Below, in pieces: positions 6,871 to 16,928 of a stretch of 37,059 nt of DNA. A program made the position numbers and the translations under genes. The stretch comes from Nitrosomonas sp. GTDB taxonomy: Bacteria; Pseudomonadota; Gammaproteobacteria; Burkholderiales; Nitrosomonadaceae. Location of the stretch: assembly GCA_020890945.1 (NCBI GenBank), contig JAJHPK010000065.1, forward strand, positions 1 through 37,059. The letters run 5' to 3'. The notes under the pieces were generated by a model. The model made no database searches, was not told where the DNA came from, and worked only from the letters and a program-made list of their open reading frames with translations. Position 1 is the stretch's first letter. Each line of letters starts with the position of its first letter.

Positions 6871-8622
6871 CTATAGCTGATATTTTTTTATAAAAAACTC
6901 TTCTGCTTGATCGACAGGTAATGGTTTGCTTAAGTAATATCCTTGAACATCATTGCAAGATTTGTTTTTCATAAAATCTAATTGTGTGTTGGTTTCAACC
7001 CCTTCAGCTGTTACCTTCATATTCATGCTGGTAGCCATTGCGATAATGGCTGTGGCAATCGCACCATTGTCGGAGTTTTCTTCTAAATTTCGTACAAAAG
7101 CCTGGTCGATCTTTAATCGATCAATAGGGAAATTCATTAATCGACTTAGGCTAGAATATCCTGTTCCAAAATCATCAATGGCAAGTTGCACTCCGACTTG
7201 TTTCAATTCTCGAAGTACATTAATAACAACGTCGACATCATTGATTAACGCACTTTCAGTTAATTCGAGCTCTAAAATACTCGGATCTAACGAACATTCC
7301 GTTAAGGCGTCATTTACCATTTCGGCGAAACCGGTATGAAGAAGTTGCACAGCCGAAACATTAACTGCAATACGAGTTAGGGGAATACCTTGATTGCACC
7401 ATATCTTAGCTTGATTGCAGGCTTTTCTTAAAACCCATTCGCCAATATGGATAATGAGACCGGTTTCTTCAGCAAGAGGGATAAATTCGACAGGGGAAAT
7501 TTGTCCTAATTCTTTGTTTTCCCATCGTAATAGTACTTCCACTCCATTAAAGTTACCTTTCTCTACATCAAATTGTGGTTGATAATGCAGGTAAAATTCA
7601 TCGCGTTCAATAGCCTTACGCAAATGACTTTCCATGGATAATTTTCGTACGGCCATTTCCATCATATAGTTGGAAAAGTAACAATACATATTACCGCCAG
7701 AACGTTTAGCATAATACATTGCAAGATCAGCGTTTTTGAGCAAATCTTCAGAAGTTTCACCGTCATCTGGATAAACTGCAATACCGATACTCGTAGTGGT
7801 TGTGAGTTCGTGTTCCCCAAAAATGAATGGTTGGGCTAATTTAATTCTAATGCGTTCGGCTACAATCGCCGCATCTTCATTGCGTTCAATTAACGGTAAC
7901 AATGCAGTGAATTCATCTCCTCCTAGACGGGCAAGCGAGATATCACCTTGACTAATTACTGGTTGAGCAAATGTATCGCTGATGCGAATACTTTTTCTTA
8001 ATCGTTCGCTAGTAGCTTGTAGTACTAAATCGCCTAAATGATGACCTAATGTGTCATTAATACGTTTGAAACCATCCAAATCAAGAAATAACACGCCTAG
8101 TTTTAATTTCTTACGTTGTGCCAAGGCAATCATTTGTTGTAGGCTTTCTTGGAAGAAATGGCGATTCGGTAACTCAGTTAAATCATCAAAGTATGCCATC
8201 TGATGAAGACGTTGTTCACTTTGCAGCAATTGCTGTGTAGTAAAACTACCTTTGAGCATATACCGAACCCGATGACTTAATAAAGGAATATTGATTGGTT
8301 TGGTAATAAAATCTGTAGCACCAACTTCGTATGCTCGATTAATCGACTCGATATCTTCTAATCCTGTCATCATCAGAATAGGTAAATGTTTACCCTCGGG
8401 CATATTTCGTAATTCATAACAAGTGGCATATCCATCAATACCGGATGGCATCATGACATCTAGAAGTATTGCATCTATCTCGTTATCTTTGAAAAGACGT
8501 AAACCTTCTTCGCCACTGGATGCTTCAAGCGTATTCATACCTGCAGCTTGCAATGTTCTCGCGACTACCAATCGTATTAAAGGATCGTCGTCAATGATAA
8601 TGACGGTTGATTGATGGTGCAT
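6871..8622 (-). CDS. Response regulator with GGDEF and EAL domains (c-di-GMP turnover)
   Basis: This 583-aa cytoplasmic output protein combines three domains. A receiver (about 5-122) has the acidic pocket DDD at 11-13, phospho-acceptor D55 in LLDVMMP and K108. A GGDEF domain (about 145-315) has an intact GGDEF at 234-238 but no RxxD inhibitory site five residues before it. An EAL domain (about 325-575) has the signature EVL (362-364), plus NVS, ELTES, DDFGTGYSS (483-491), RLKIDQ, AEGVET and VQGYYL. All expected metal and catalytic residues appear present, so both synthesis and breakdown of cyclic di-GMP are possible. It is the last gene of the seven-gene minus-strand operon, one base after the hybrid kinase stop (TAATATG), and so is the obvious recipient of the kinase signal. 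Confidence 0.93.
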   Translation of the reverse strand: MHHQSTVIIIDDDPLIRLVVARTLQAAGMNTLEASSGEEGLRLFKDNEIDAILLDVMMPSGIDGYATCYELRNMPEGKHLPILMMTGLEDIESINRAYEVGATDFITKPINIPLLSHRVRYMLKGSFTTQQLLQSEQRLHQMAYFDDLTELPNRHFFQESLQQMIALAQRKKLKLGVLFLDLDGFKRINDTLGHHLGDLVLQATSERLRKSIRISDTFAQPVISQGDISLARLGGDEFTALLPLIERNEDAAIVAERIRIKLAQPFIFGEHELTTTTSIGIAVYPDDGETSEDLLKNADLAMYYAKRSGGNMYCYFSNYMMEMAVRKLSMESHLRKAIERDEFYLHYQPQFDVEKGNFNGVEVLLRWENKELGQISPVEFIPLAEETGLIIHIGEWVLRKACNQAKIWCNQGIPLTRIAVNVSAVQLLHTGFAEMVNDALTECSLDPSILELELTESALINDVDVVINVLRELKQVGVQLAIDDFGTGYSSLSRLMNFPIDRLKIDQAFVRNLEENSDNGAIATAIIAMATSMNMKVTAEGVETNTQLDFMKNKSCNDVQGYYLSKPLPVDQAEEFFIKKYQL

Positions 8623-8623
8623 A

Positions 8624-11512
8624 TTAATTCTTTCCTGAGGTACTTTCTAACGTATTTAGATAAGATCTTAGCGTGGTACAAGCTTCTAAAAAATGTTGTT
8701 TAATCACGACCAATGCTTGACCAGAGACATCATAGATATTATTCCGAGCTTCGTTTTCAACATTTCGGCATAGCTCAGCCAAAGTATGAGCGCCAACTTG
8801 GCTGCTACTCGATTTAAGCGTATGCGATGTCATTCGAATAGCTTTAAGATCACCGCTACTCCATGCTTGTTCAAGGGTTTCCATTAATTTTTCACCGTTT
8901 TCAAGATAAGTTTTTATCACTTGTTTGAGTAATTCATCCCCATAATCGACTTCAAGAGCACGAATGGACGCAAGAGCTTCAGTATCGATTGAGAGTTTGT
9001 GCGCAGCTTCCATTGAAGCTTGAGTCGTAGTTTGTTTCATTTCAGGAATTTTATTTTTTAATTGCATCGATTTGGAGTTACTTAACCAAGTTTCAACAGT
9101 ATTGGCTAGATCTTTGGCTTTAATGGGTTTTGCTAAATAGTCATCCATGCCAGTTGTCAAGCATTTTTCTCTATCACCCTCTATGGCATTGGCAGTTAAC
9201 GCGATAATAGGGAAATAATTTAATTTTCCGGTACTTTGTTGTCGTCTAATTTCAGTCGTTGCACGATATCCATCCATTTCTGGCATCATGCAATCCATTA
9301 AAACTAAATCATAAGGTTTGCGTTGCACTGCTTCTATTGCTTCGATACCGTTTTTGACGACATCAACGATGTAACCAAAATTACGCAACATGCCTAAAGC
9401 AACTGCCTGATTGACTGGATTGTCTTCTGCAAGTAATAAATAACCTTTTGATTCGAGGGTGTCAGATCCCTCTGCTTGATCGGAAAAGCCTTTAGAAGCA
9501 ATGTCTTTATCAGATTGCAATAGATTATCGGTATGCAAAGAATTTCTTGCTTGCACCAAACATTTATACAACTCACTTTTTCTAATGGGTTTTGTTTTAT
9601 AAACAGCGAATCCTGTTTTCTTTGCTTCATCCGCTTCTCCCTTATAATGCGTTGAAGTTAACATGATGAGAGGAATTTTAGTCCAGTCTGGATTAGCCTT
9701 AATCTTTTGCCCCAACTCTAATCCATTCATATTGGCCATTTTCATATCAATTAATACCAGATCATAATTTTTGTGATTGATCGTCGCTTCATGCAATTTG
9801 TCTAAAGCTTTTTGAGCGCTACCTACTGAGCTGACGTCCATGCCCCACGATTCAGCGTAGGCATTCAAAATACCGCGGCTGGTATTATTGTCTTCCACGA
9901 TTAAAAGTTTTACACCCGACAATTCGGAATTTAATTTTGTCGGTTCTTTTGATTCGGTACATTCTCCTATCTGTAAAGGAAGGGTAAATGCAAAAGTAGA
10001 TCCTTTGCCGATATGACTGTTGACTTTTATTTCTGTCCCTTCCATTAATTCTACCAGTTGCTTAGAGATGGCTAGGCCCAGACCCGTACCGCCGTATTTC
10101 CGGGTGGTTGAACCATCCGCTTGAGAAAAGGCTTGAAACAAACGAGGCATAACATCTTCATTAATGCCGATACCGGTATCGCTGACACTAAAACGTACAG
10201 CAAGCTGGTTTTTACTTTCTGTATAAGTTTGCTTATTGTTATTAACAGAGGTATCAAGGCTAATATCAACGATAACTTCACCGAATTCGGTGAATTTAAT
10301 GGCGTTTCCAATCAGATTACCAAGTACTTGTCTGATGCGAGTGGGGTCGCCTTTAATCCATTCAGGAATTACAGGATCAATTCGATAGTTCAATTCAAGA
10401 TTTTTACTATGTGCCCGTTCAGAAAAAAGTTCGATAACTTCTTCAATCGATCTATGTAAATCAAAATCTATATTTTCTAATTCGAAACGGCCTGCTTCTA
10501 TTTTGGAAAAATCAAGAATGTCATTAATGATAGATAAAAGTGATTCGCCAGAATTATGGAGTATGCTTATGAAATGCAATTGTTGGGAATTAAGTGGTGT
10601 ATCCAATAATAATTCCGCCATTCCGAGCACACCATTCATTGGCGTACGAATTTCATGACTCATTGCTGCTAAGAACTGAGATTTTGCTAAGTTAGCTGCT
10701 TCAGCATTTTCTTTCGCCTGCCTTAATTCAATAGTCCTTTCTTCAATTTTATTTTCCAGATCGGAATGATATTGCACTAACTCTTTGTCTCTAATTTGTA
10801 TTTGTTCAAGCATGCTATTAAAAGCGTCGACTAAAGTACCCACTTCATCATTGACGCTGTGCCGTGTAACGCGTAAGGAATAGTGGCCAGAGCTAGAAAC
10901 TTTTTCTGCAGTGGTTGAAAGATCATAAATAGGTTGTACCACTTTGGACGCCATGCGTTTGGCTAAAAATGTAGCGGCAATAAAAGCTACCAGCATGGAT
11001 AATGCGAAAATCATTAGATTCCATCCTAATTGTTGCCACATTGTTCCTAGCGCATATCTAATTTTCAAGCTTCCGACATACTCTTCTCCCGTTTTAATTG
11101 GTTGATCAATAGACATGTCTTGAAAGGGTAGCCAGTTTGGTAACCATATTTGTTTCGGATTGTTTAAGCTAGCAATTTCTTGCCCATTTTGTGTGGTCAG
11201 TGAGGCTTCAGTGATAGAAGGAATTTGAAGCAATGAATTCAAAGTTTGTTGTGCGTTTTTTTCATCTGCAAATGTGAGAGAAGCTTGAGAGTTATCGGCT
11301 GTGACACGTGCCAATCCATTTAATTGCTCTTTTGCAATGTTAAGTGAACTTCTCACTTCGTTAACTGCAACTAAAGCAAAAATCAATAGCATTGATGATG
11401 CTAGACTTACGAAAATTATTAATAATAATCTGTCCGCAATGGAACGATCTTTGCGTGGTAATTTTTCAATCAGCGTTGAGTTCGACCTAATTCTTATAGG
11501 AAAATAGTTCAT
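8624..11512 (-). CDS. Hybrid sensor histidine kinase, CHASE8-like sensor, HAMP, HisKA, HATPase, two REC, HPt
   Basis: This 962-aa inner-membrane kinase has TM1 at about 28-50 and TM2 at about 163-185, enclosing a periplasmic sensor of about 110 residues. That sensor ([38 protein letters not shown]) looks like the CHASE8 sensor of YfiN-type proteins. A HAMP region (about 186-240) and coiled coil lead to HisKA with H286 in [10 protein letters not shown], then a HATPase with N403, DTGIGI (445-450) and GGTGLGL (474-480). REC1 carries D589 (VLIDMKM) and REC2 carries D740 ([11 protein letters not shown]). A C-terminal HPt has H897 in SHTLKSSSS. This is a BarA-like phosphorelay layout. It starts 4 bases after the yfiR-like gene and ends 1 base before the REC-GGDEF-EAL gene, so both are likely functional partners. 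Confidence 0.93.
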   Translation of the reverse strand: MNYFPIRIRSNSTLIEKLPRKDRSIADRLLLIIFVSLASSMLLIFALVAVNEVRSSLNIAKEQLNGLARVTADNSQASLTFADEKNAQQTLNSLLQIPSITEASLTTQNGQEIASLNNPKQIWLPNWLPFQDMSIDQPIKTGEEYVGSLKIRYALGTMWQQLGWNLMIFALSMLVAFIAATFLAKRMASKVVQPIYDLSTTAEKVSSSGHYSLRVTRHSVNDEVGTLVDAFNSMLEQIQIRDKELVQYHSDLENKIEERTIELRQAKENAEAANLAKSQFLAAMSHEIRTPMNGVLGMAELLLDTPLNSQQLHFISILHNSGESLLSIINDILDFSKIEAGRFELENIDFDLHRSIEEVIELFSERAHSKNLELNYRIDPVIPEWIKGDPTRIRQVLGNLIGNAIKFTEFGEVIVDISLDTSVNNNKQTYTESKNQLAVRFSVSDTGIGINEDVMPRLFQAFSQADGSTTRKYGGTGLGLAISKQLVELMEGTEIKVNSHIGKGSTFAFTLPLQIGECTESKEPTKLNSELSGVKLLIVEDNNTSRGILNAYAESWGMDVSSVGSAQKALDKLHEATINHKNYDLVLIDMKMANMNGLELGQKIKANPDWTKIPLIMLTSTHYKGEADEAKKTGFAVYKTKPIRKSELYKCLVQARNSLHTDNLLQSDKDIASKGFSDQAEGSDTLESKGYLLLAEDNPVNQAVALGMLRNFGYIVDVVKNGIEAIEAVQRKPYDLVLMDCMMPEMDGYRATTEIRRQQSTGKLNYFPIIALTANAIEGDREKCLTTGMDDYLAKPIKAKDLANTVETWLSNSKSMQLKNKIPEMKQTTTQASMEAAHKLSIDTEALASIRALEVDYGDELLKQVIKTYLENGEKLMETLEQAWSSGDLKAIRMTSHTLKSSSSQVGAHTLAELCRNVENEARNNIYDVSGQALVVIKQHFLEACTTLRSYLNTLESTSGKN

Positions 11513-11516
11513 ATAC

Positions 11517-12068
11517 TTACCGATCCCTTATATGACGGGCTATTTGTAGAAGTTGAGCACTCAGTTTTAATCCAGAATTTCTAACATGTTCAAGATTAAT
11601 TTCGAAATTTAATGTTTTTCCATTATTAATTAAAATAATCATTCCACCCATATCGAGAAATTCGCTGACATTACTAACTATCAGTATCGGTTTTTGTCTA
11701 GTAATCTTGAGCCAGTTTCGGGTTTTCTCAGCACTTTCCTCTCTCGATAAATACAATAATTGGCAGTCATCTATAGGTTCTCCGAAATTAACATATTTAA
11801 TCAGCACAGGTTTGTTTTCAATCGATCGGCCTGTAATGTCGTCCAATTCTTTAAACTTCTGGTTTTCAGGAATACAAAGCTTTATTTCTCTTGTAATTAT
11901 TTCTCGCGGCCACTCTGTAAATTTTAGAAAATTATAAAGAAAGGCCGCAATCAGTGCTTGCTCACTGGCACTTGTTGTTGCGATAGCCCTATCCATATAA
12001 GTGATATCGGTCACTATCAAGGCTAGCATAAAAATTACTGCTTTAATGGTAATCCGTAATTTTTGCAT
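11517..12068 (-). CDS. YfiR-family (DUF4154) periplasmic protein, copy 1
   Basis: This 183-aa protein has a signal peptide (residues 1-30, ending near RAIA) and then the family core: [57 protein letters not shown] and LRLSAQLL-type ending [18 protein letters not shown]. In Pseudomonas, YfiR is a periplasmic inhibitor of the membrane diguanylate cyclase YfiN. Here it lies 4 bases upstream of a membrane kinase and 4 bases downstream of a TonB-dependent receptor, so I infer it relays between those two. Two cysteines remain in the mature part (C65, C102) and are shared with copy 2, so one disulfide is possible. Confidence 0.9.
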   Translation of the reverse strand: MQKLRITIKAVIFMLALIVTDITYMDRAIATTSASEQALIAAFLYNFLKFTEWPREIITREIKLCIPENQKFKELDDITGRSIENKPVLIKYVNFGEPIDDCQLLYLSREESAEKTRNWLKITRQKPILIVSNVSEFLDMGGMIILINNGKTLNFEINLEHVRNSGLKLSAQLLQIARHIRDR

Positions 12069-12072
12069 TTTG

Positions 12073-14136
12073 TCAGAAGGATTTTTCCAAACGAAATCTT
12101 ACTGTGCGTCCGTCCATACGCAGAACGTCTTGCACATGCTCTGGACCGCCAACCATTTTTGGATGGCTATCTAACACATTATAGAGCCCGAGGTGGGCTT
12201 CAAATCCATAAATCGGTTTGGTCATGGCTAAATTGATGTTAAATATATGATAAGCAGGGGCGGATTCTCCAGCTAAAGTACGGCGGCTGTCTACAAAAAT
12301 TTCTTCAAAACCCAAGCGAAATCGATTGTTAAATATAGGTTCAGCGTAGTGTGCTTTTATTAGATTTTGTGGAGAATTAATGGCTTTTGACCAGGGCGAG
12401 TTGGAAAAATCGTCACGTGTTTCGGTATGATTATATGTCCAAGATAATTTGAACAAGCGGCCATTGTCCCAGCGTCTTTCGCCTTGCAATTCAAAGCCGA
12501 TACTCCTCGCATGACCGGCATTCATGAATTTATTAAAATCTGAATCGTCGGCGTTGGTAAATTGATCTGTTTTTTCTATCAGTAATTTGTTTAAATCGTT
12601 AAAAAATAACGTTCCTAAAAACCTCATGCCATCAATGGGATACCATTCCGCAATAGCTTCATAGCTTTTAATCAGTTCCTCGCGATTGTTGGGATTCCTA
12701 ACATTGGAATCTAATAATACATAATCTCGTTCGTAGATATTGGGGGCACGGAAGGCTGAACTGTAAAGTAATTTTCCGGTGAGTGTTGGCTTAATATTCC
12801 AAATCAAACCAACTCTGGGATTAATCTGAATATTTTTAATCAAGTGATGGTGGTCGACGCGAAATCCGGCGTTCAGGGCTAGATTGTTGGTAATACGATA
12901 TTCATCTTGAAGATAACCGCCTATTCTTAAGCCGCCATTATTACTATTATTATAGGAAAAGAACTCTGGTATGAAATCATAATTGACCATATGTTGGCGT
13001 TGATCATATTGAAAATCAATTCCTGTGATCCATTTATGATCTTTGAAGTGAGTGCCGATTAATTTGACCTCTCCACCCCACCAACGTGCTGAAGTAGCAT
13101 CTTTGTTTACAGCACGGTAGAAACTAATGCCATCATTGCTGTTAAGATAAGCTTCAATGCTATGATAATCGTACCAATGATGAAAGCCGCGAGCTTGTAG
13201 TGTTAAATCTTTATTGATCGACGTATTGTAATCAAGATCAACGAACGCTTGCCTATCTACCATGGTAAACGGTCTGTCGTTAAAAATCCCTCCAAAAGAG
13301 GCTGTAGGAACACGTTTGGAGCGATCCACATAACCCGTGCTTATAGTGAATCCTTTGTAACTCAGTTGTCCAAAAAGCCGGTCACTTCTTTCGCGATCCA
13401 TATTTTGCGCAATACCATTATTGAATTCACGAAATTCTTCAAAAAATAGCTGTGAATTTCCTTGGCTTCTATATTGCGAAGCATTTAATAATAAACTTAC
13501 GCCATTGTCCCATTCTTTTCCGTAGGTTAACCGGCCACGATAGGTATCAAGACTGCCAACTTCTCCAGTCAATCGCAGGGCATTAATGTCTTTGCCTTTT
13601 TTTGTGATCACATTGATGACACCCAGCAACGCATTACCACCATAAACTGAGGAACCCGAACCTGGAATGTATTCGATACGATCAATGATGTTCATATCGA
13701 GCAAAAAATCTTCACCCAGGAAGCTCTGATCAAAGAGCGCGTCATTCATGCGCCGACCGTTGATCATGATCAAGATTCGTGAATTATATTCACCTACTGG
13801 ACCAAAGCCACGTACGCCAAGGTAGGTATAATTGCGATCGGTGCGAACGTGCAAGCCACGAATAGCGTTGAGTGCATCCGATAACGTGCGCCAATTGAAA
13901 CTACGAATATCTTCCGCAGTTAATACTTCAACAGAAGAGGGCGCTTCAGAGGATTTTTGTTTAAAACGGGAAGCGCTTTGCACTTCTACATTAACGAGCT
14001 GTGTGAGCGGCATTTCCAGAAAATCATCTTTTTTATCCGCTTTTGCAGTCAGTGGTGCAATTAAATTGATTAACAAAGAAATAATTAAAAAGCTATAAAA
14101 GCTATGCTTTAAATAGTATTTTTTAATATTTCTCAT
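12073..14136 (-). CDS. TonB-dependent outer membrane receptor 1 (divergent copy)
   Basis: This 687-aa protein has a signal peptide (about 1-33, ending TAKA) and the segment LEMPLTQLVNVEVQSASRFKQ, which serves as the linker and possible TonB box. A plug domain follows (about 55-170; LTAEDIRSFNWRTLSDAL, GVRGFGPVG, DRIEYIPGSGSSVYGGNALLGVINVITKK), then a 22-strand barrel ending in the C-terminal Phe typical of outer membrane barrels. TonB-dependent receptors import bound ligands using ExbBD-TonB energy, and some also signal. It has no N-terminal FecA-type signalling domain. It is clearly less similar to receptors 2 and 3 than those two are to each other. It ends 4 bases before yfiR copy 1. The ligand is unknown. 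Confidence 0.92.
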   Translation of the reverse strand: MRNIKKYYLKHSFYSFLIISLLINLIAPLTAKADKKDDFLEMPLTQLVNVEVQSASRFKQKSSEAPSSVEVLTAEDIRSFNWRTLSDALNAIRGLHVRTDRNYTYLGVRGFGPVGEYNSRILIMINGRRMNDALFDQSFLGEDFLLDMNIIDRIEYIPGSGSSVYGGNALLGVINVITKKGKDINALRLTGEVGSLDTYRGRLTYGKEWDNGVSLLLNASQYRSQGNSQLFFEEFREFNNGIAQNMDRERSDRLFGQLSYKGFTISTGYVDRSKRVPTASFGGIFNDRPFTMVDRQAFVDLDYNTSINKDLTLQARGFHHWYDYHSIEAYLNSNDGISFYRAVNKDATSARWWGGEVKLIGTHFKDHKWITGIDFQYDQRQHMVNYDFIPEFFSYNNSNNGGLRIGGYLQDEYRITNNLALNAGFRVDHHHLIKNIQINPRVGLIWNIKPTLTGKLLYSSAFRAPNIYERDYVLLDSNVRNPNNREELIKSYEAIAEWYPIDGMRFLGTLFFNDLNKLLIEKTDQFTNADDSDFNKFMNAGHARSIGFELQGERRWDNGRLFKLSWTYNHTETRDDFSNSPWSKAINSPQNLIKAHYAEPIFNNRFRLGFEEIFVDSRRTLAGESAPAYHIFNINLAMTKPIYGFEAHLGLYNVLDSHPKMVGGPEHVQDVLRMDGRTVRFRLEKSF

Positions 14137-14198
14137 GATTAATGAAAATTAATTCAGCCCTCAAGCTGCAAAATAGCATTGTTTATGTCGCTAAGATT

Positions 14199-16319
14199 TC
14201 AGAAACGCAATTGCGCGCCAGCATAAAACCCTCTCGGAATAAGACCAGGAAAGGAATATATGAAATCTGGCATTGCTTCTTGGTGATTTTGCGCAAACAA
14301 GTTTTGCCCCACCAAAAATAACTCTAATTTCTTGTTTGGATTAAATGCTAATTTTGCATCCATCGTGACATATCCCGGTATTTTGTAATATGAAATGCCA
14401 CTGACATAACGCAGCCAAAGATTCAATTGAAGCTTGTCGGAGACGTCATAATGTGAACGTACCGAAATGTGATGTTGTTGATTAACCTTATCTGCGCCGT
14501 TAGACGTTGGATCAAAATATCTTTTTGAGGCATCCGATGATATATTCATATCCAGGAAGCTATAGTTTCCTTGCAAGCGCCATTTATCAGTGGGTTTCCA
14601 GTCTCCAGAAATTTCAACTCCATAAGTCAAGCCTGAAGCCTTGTTATTACCCATAAGTGAAAGTAAAACATGTCGTGGTACTCCGCTGACGAATGAAAAT
14701 GCACCCATGGAAAGATCACGTAATTCACTATAATCATTTACAAATCCGGCAATATCAATCGAGGCTTGTGGTGAAAATTGGTGACGGTAACCTAATTCAT
14801 AGGCAATAAGTTTCTCTGATTTAAAGGCATGATTGCCTTGAAAAATAGCTTGAACAGCAAGAGGTAATCCAAGGTTAAGTCCCGGGAGATTAGGAAGGTA
14901 TCCAGCCACGACTTCTCCATCATTTTCTATACGTGAAGGTGTGCGTACCGCTCGAGAGATAGACCCCCACACTGAATTGTAAGAAGTTGGTGTCCACATC
15001 AAACGCGCATTCGGTTGGATTTCTAAACCGGTAAAATCGTTGCGATCTAAACGAGTACCGATCGAAAACATTAAGCGATCAGGAATAAGCTTTATATCAT
15101 TGCGTATAAACCCGCTAAAAACTTGATTCGTTTGACCACTCGGCGACAATTGGATGAGATTGCCTTCGGTCAGCTTAGTATGATACAAGCGATAGTTAAA
15201 TCCCCATGTTAGATCGTTATAAGTCAAAAATGGAAAGCGATGTTGAAAATCAATATCAAAACTTTCTGACATGTAACTAGTAATCGCCGGCAATTTAAGA
15301 TTTACATGATCATAATAGGTTTGCAGCATGATGGAAGATTGTTCGGAAATAGCCCGATCCCAACGCAAGCGAATATTTCCTCCCTCGCTGCGGCCACGGT
15401 CAATGACTAGAGGTATCGTTGGGTCAAGTGTCGCTTGTGAGTAGGTGTTGTTTCCAATGAAATTCGAAAACAAATCTCCTTGCAACGTAAATTGGTCAAT
15501 GCCGCGGCTGTGATCGATACGAAAACCGCCTCTGACCGAATGCCATTCATCGCGATTTGTTTGTCCCAACGGTGACATCATATCGTTCCGCGTAAATCCT
15601 TTTGCAAAAATACGGAAAGGGGTGTCGTCATTGATTTTTCCGCCATAGCGGGCTCCAACAAAACCCTGTTCAAATGTGCCTCCACCCGCTGTTAACAGAG
15701 TTCCTTGAGTATCGGCAGCTTTCTTTGTAATCACATTGATCACACCATTTACCGAATTAATTCCCCATACGGTAGCAGCAGGGCCTCGAATCACTTCGAT
15801 CCGATCAATGTCTTCCATTAACGTATCTTGCTGTTCCCAGAAGGTCCCAGAAAATAATGGTGTATAGACGCTACGGCCATCGATTAAAACTTGTAGCTTG
15901 TTGGCATAGCGACCATTGAATCCGCGGATACTGATTGCCCATTTGTCTGTGCCAATCCGATCGACTTGAACCCCTGGGGCCATCCGTAGAGCTTCGGGAA
16001 TGCTTGTCGCGCCTGATCGACGAATATCGTCTTGTGTAATCACAAATACGGCTGAAGCGACATCCTGTAGTTTTTGCGACCTCCGCGATACACTCGTGAT
16101 TTCAATTTTGGTCAACTCCGCAATGGGTAAATCTAAGAAAGGATTATTAGCGGCTTTATTAAGGTTTGTATCATTGGCAATGACTATTTTTCCTGACAGG
16201 CATGCCAATGAAACCAGAATAAATTTACGAAAAGTAGCGGTTAGAACTATTCTTCTCGAATAAAGATGGTTTTTTCGAAAAAATACAGAGAGATAGGTAA
16301 AGAAAGAATTCATTGTCAT
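14199..16319 (-). CDS. TonB-dependent outer membrane receptor 2
   Basis: This 706-aa receptor has an unusually long N-terminal extension before a hydrophobic export core (FRKFILVSLACLSGKIVIA, about 30-48). Next come FLDLPIAELTKIEITSVSRR, a plug (ITQDDIRRSGATSIPEALRM, SIRGFNGRYANKLQVLIDGR, DRIEVIRGPAATVWGINSVN) and a barrel ending AGAQLRF. The start ATG at 16319 overlaps the stop of yfiR copy 2 by 4 bases (ATGA), implying translational coupling; a second ATG two codons later is possible. It is a close paralogue of receptor 3 throughout its length. No substrate can be assigned from sequence. Confidence 0.92.
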   Translation of the reverse strand: MTMNSFFTYLSVFFRKNHLYSRRIVLTATFRKFILVSLACLSGKIVIANDTNLNKAANNPFLDLPIAELTKIEITSVSRRSQKLQDVASAVFVITQDDIRRSGATSIPEALRMAPGVQVDRIGTDKWAISIRGFNGRYANKLQVLIDGRSVYTPLFSGTFWEQQDTLMEDIDRIEVIRGPAATVWGINSVNGVINVITKKAADTQGTLLTAGGGTFEQGFVGARYGGKINDDTPFRIFAKGFTRNDMMSPLGQTNRDEWHSVRGGFRIDHSRGIDQFTLQGDLFSNFIGNNTYSQATLDPTIPLVIDRGRSEGGNIRLRWDRAISEQSSIMLQTYYDHVNLKLPAITSYMSESFDIDFQHRFPFLTYNDLTWGFNYRLYHTKLTEGNLIQLSPSGQTNQVFSGFIRNDIKLIPDRLMFSIGTRLDRNDFTGLEIQPNARLMWTPTSYNSVWGSISRAVRTPSRIENDGEVVAGYLPNLPGLNLGLPLAVQAIFQGNHAFKSEKLIAYELGYRHQFSPQASIDIAGFVNDYSELRDLSMGAFSFVSGVPRHVLLSLMGNNKASGLTYGVEISGDWKPTDKWRLQGNYSFLDMNISSDASKRYFDPTSNGADKVNQQHHISVRSHYDVSDKLQLNLWLRYVSGISYYKIPGYVTMDAKLAFNPNKKLELFLVGQNLFAQNHQEAMPDFIYSFPGLIPRGFYAGAQLRF

Positions 16320-16873
16320 CTTCCCCTTACTTCTCTGGCAATTTGTAGCAATTGTGCATTCAATTTCAATGCAGAATTTCTAGTAACTTCGAGGTTTACT
16401 GAGAAATTGAGATTTTTGCCATCGTTAATTAATGCAATCATTCCTCCCATATCCAGAAAACCGCTAGCATTGCTGACTATCAGAGTTGGCTGACCTTTCG
16501 TTAAATTAATCCACTCACGAATATTGTCTGCGCTGATATCACGCGGCAGGAATAAAAGTTGACATTGTTTGTAAGAATCGGATTGCGAGATGAATTTAAC
16601 TTGAACTGGTTTGTTTTGAACAACTTTTCCGGAAATTGCTTTAAGTTCTTCAAAAGTGGAATTTTTATCGGTACACAAAGTGATTTCATTGTTGATCGAG
16701 CCTTCTGGCCATTCAGTAAACTTAAGAAAGTTATAAAGAAAAGCTGCGATCAAGGTTTGTTCACTGGCCGTTTGAGAAGATGCGAAAATAGGGGAAATGG
16801 CGCAAAGATTAACAAATAAAATCAGCATTCCAATACTAATTTTTAGAGAATCGAGCAGTCGTTTCATCATCAT
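16316..16873 (-). CDS. YfiR-family (DUF4154) periplasmic protein, copy 2
   Basis: This 185-aa paralogue of the downstream copy has a signal peptide of about 31 residues (ending PIFA), then [58 protein letters not shown] and [17 protein letters not shown]. The two mature cysteines (C67, C104) match those of copy 1. It is sandwiched between receptors 3 and 2 and overlaps the latter by 4 bases. The start MMMKRL offers three successive ATGs; the first is taken here. I infer a periplasmic adaptor paired with receptor 2 or 3. Confidence 0.9.
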   Translation of the reverse strand: MMMKRLLDSLKISIGMLILFVNLCAISPIFASSQTASEQTLIAAFLYNFLKFTEWPEGSINNEITLCTDKNSTFEELKAISGKVVQNKPVQVKFISQSDSYKQCQLLFLPRDISADNIREWINLTKGQPTLIVSNASGFLDMGGMIALINDGKNLNFSVNLEVTRNSALKLNAQLLQIAREVRGR

Positions 16874-16928
16874 CCTCGAACCTTATGGATGATGATGAAG
16901 TGATGCAACGCTTGGGCTATATGGTTTA

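Noticed and set aside
6871-8622. Treating the EAL domain as degenerate because the signature reads EVL
   Set aside because: The Ala position is not catalytic; the Glu and the other metal-binding and catalytic residues are present.
10121-10459. 112-codon plus-strand frame inside the hybrid kinase gene
   Set aside because: It is antisense to well-conserved HATPase coding sequence, so it is a shadow frame.
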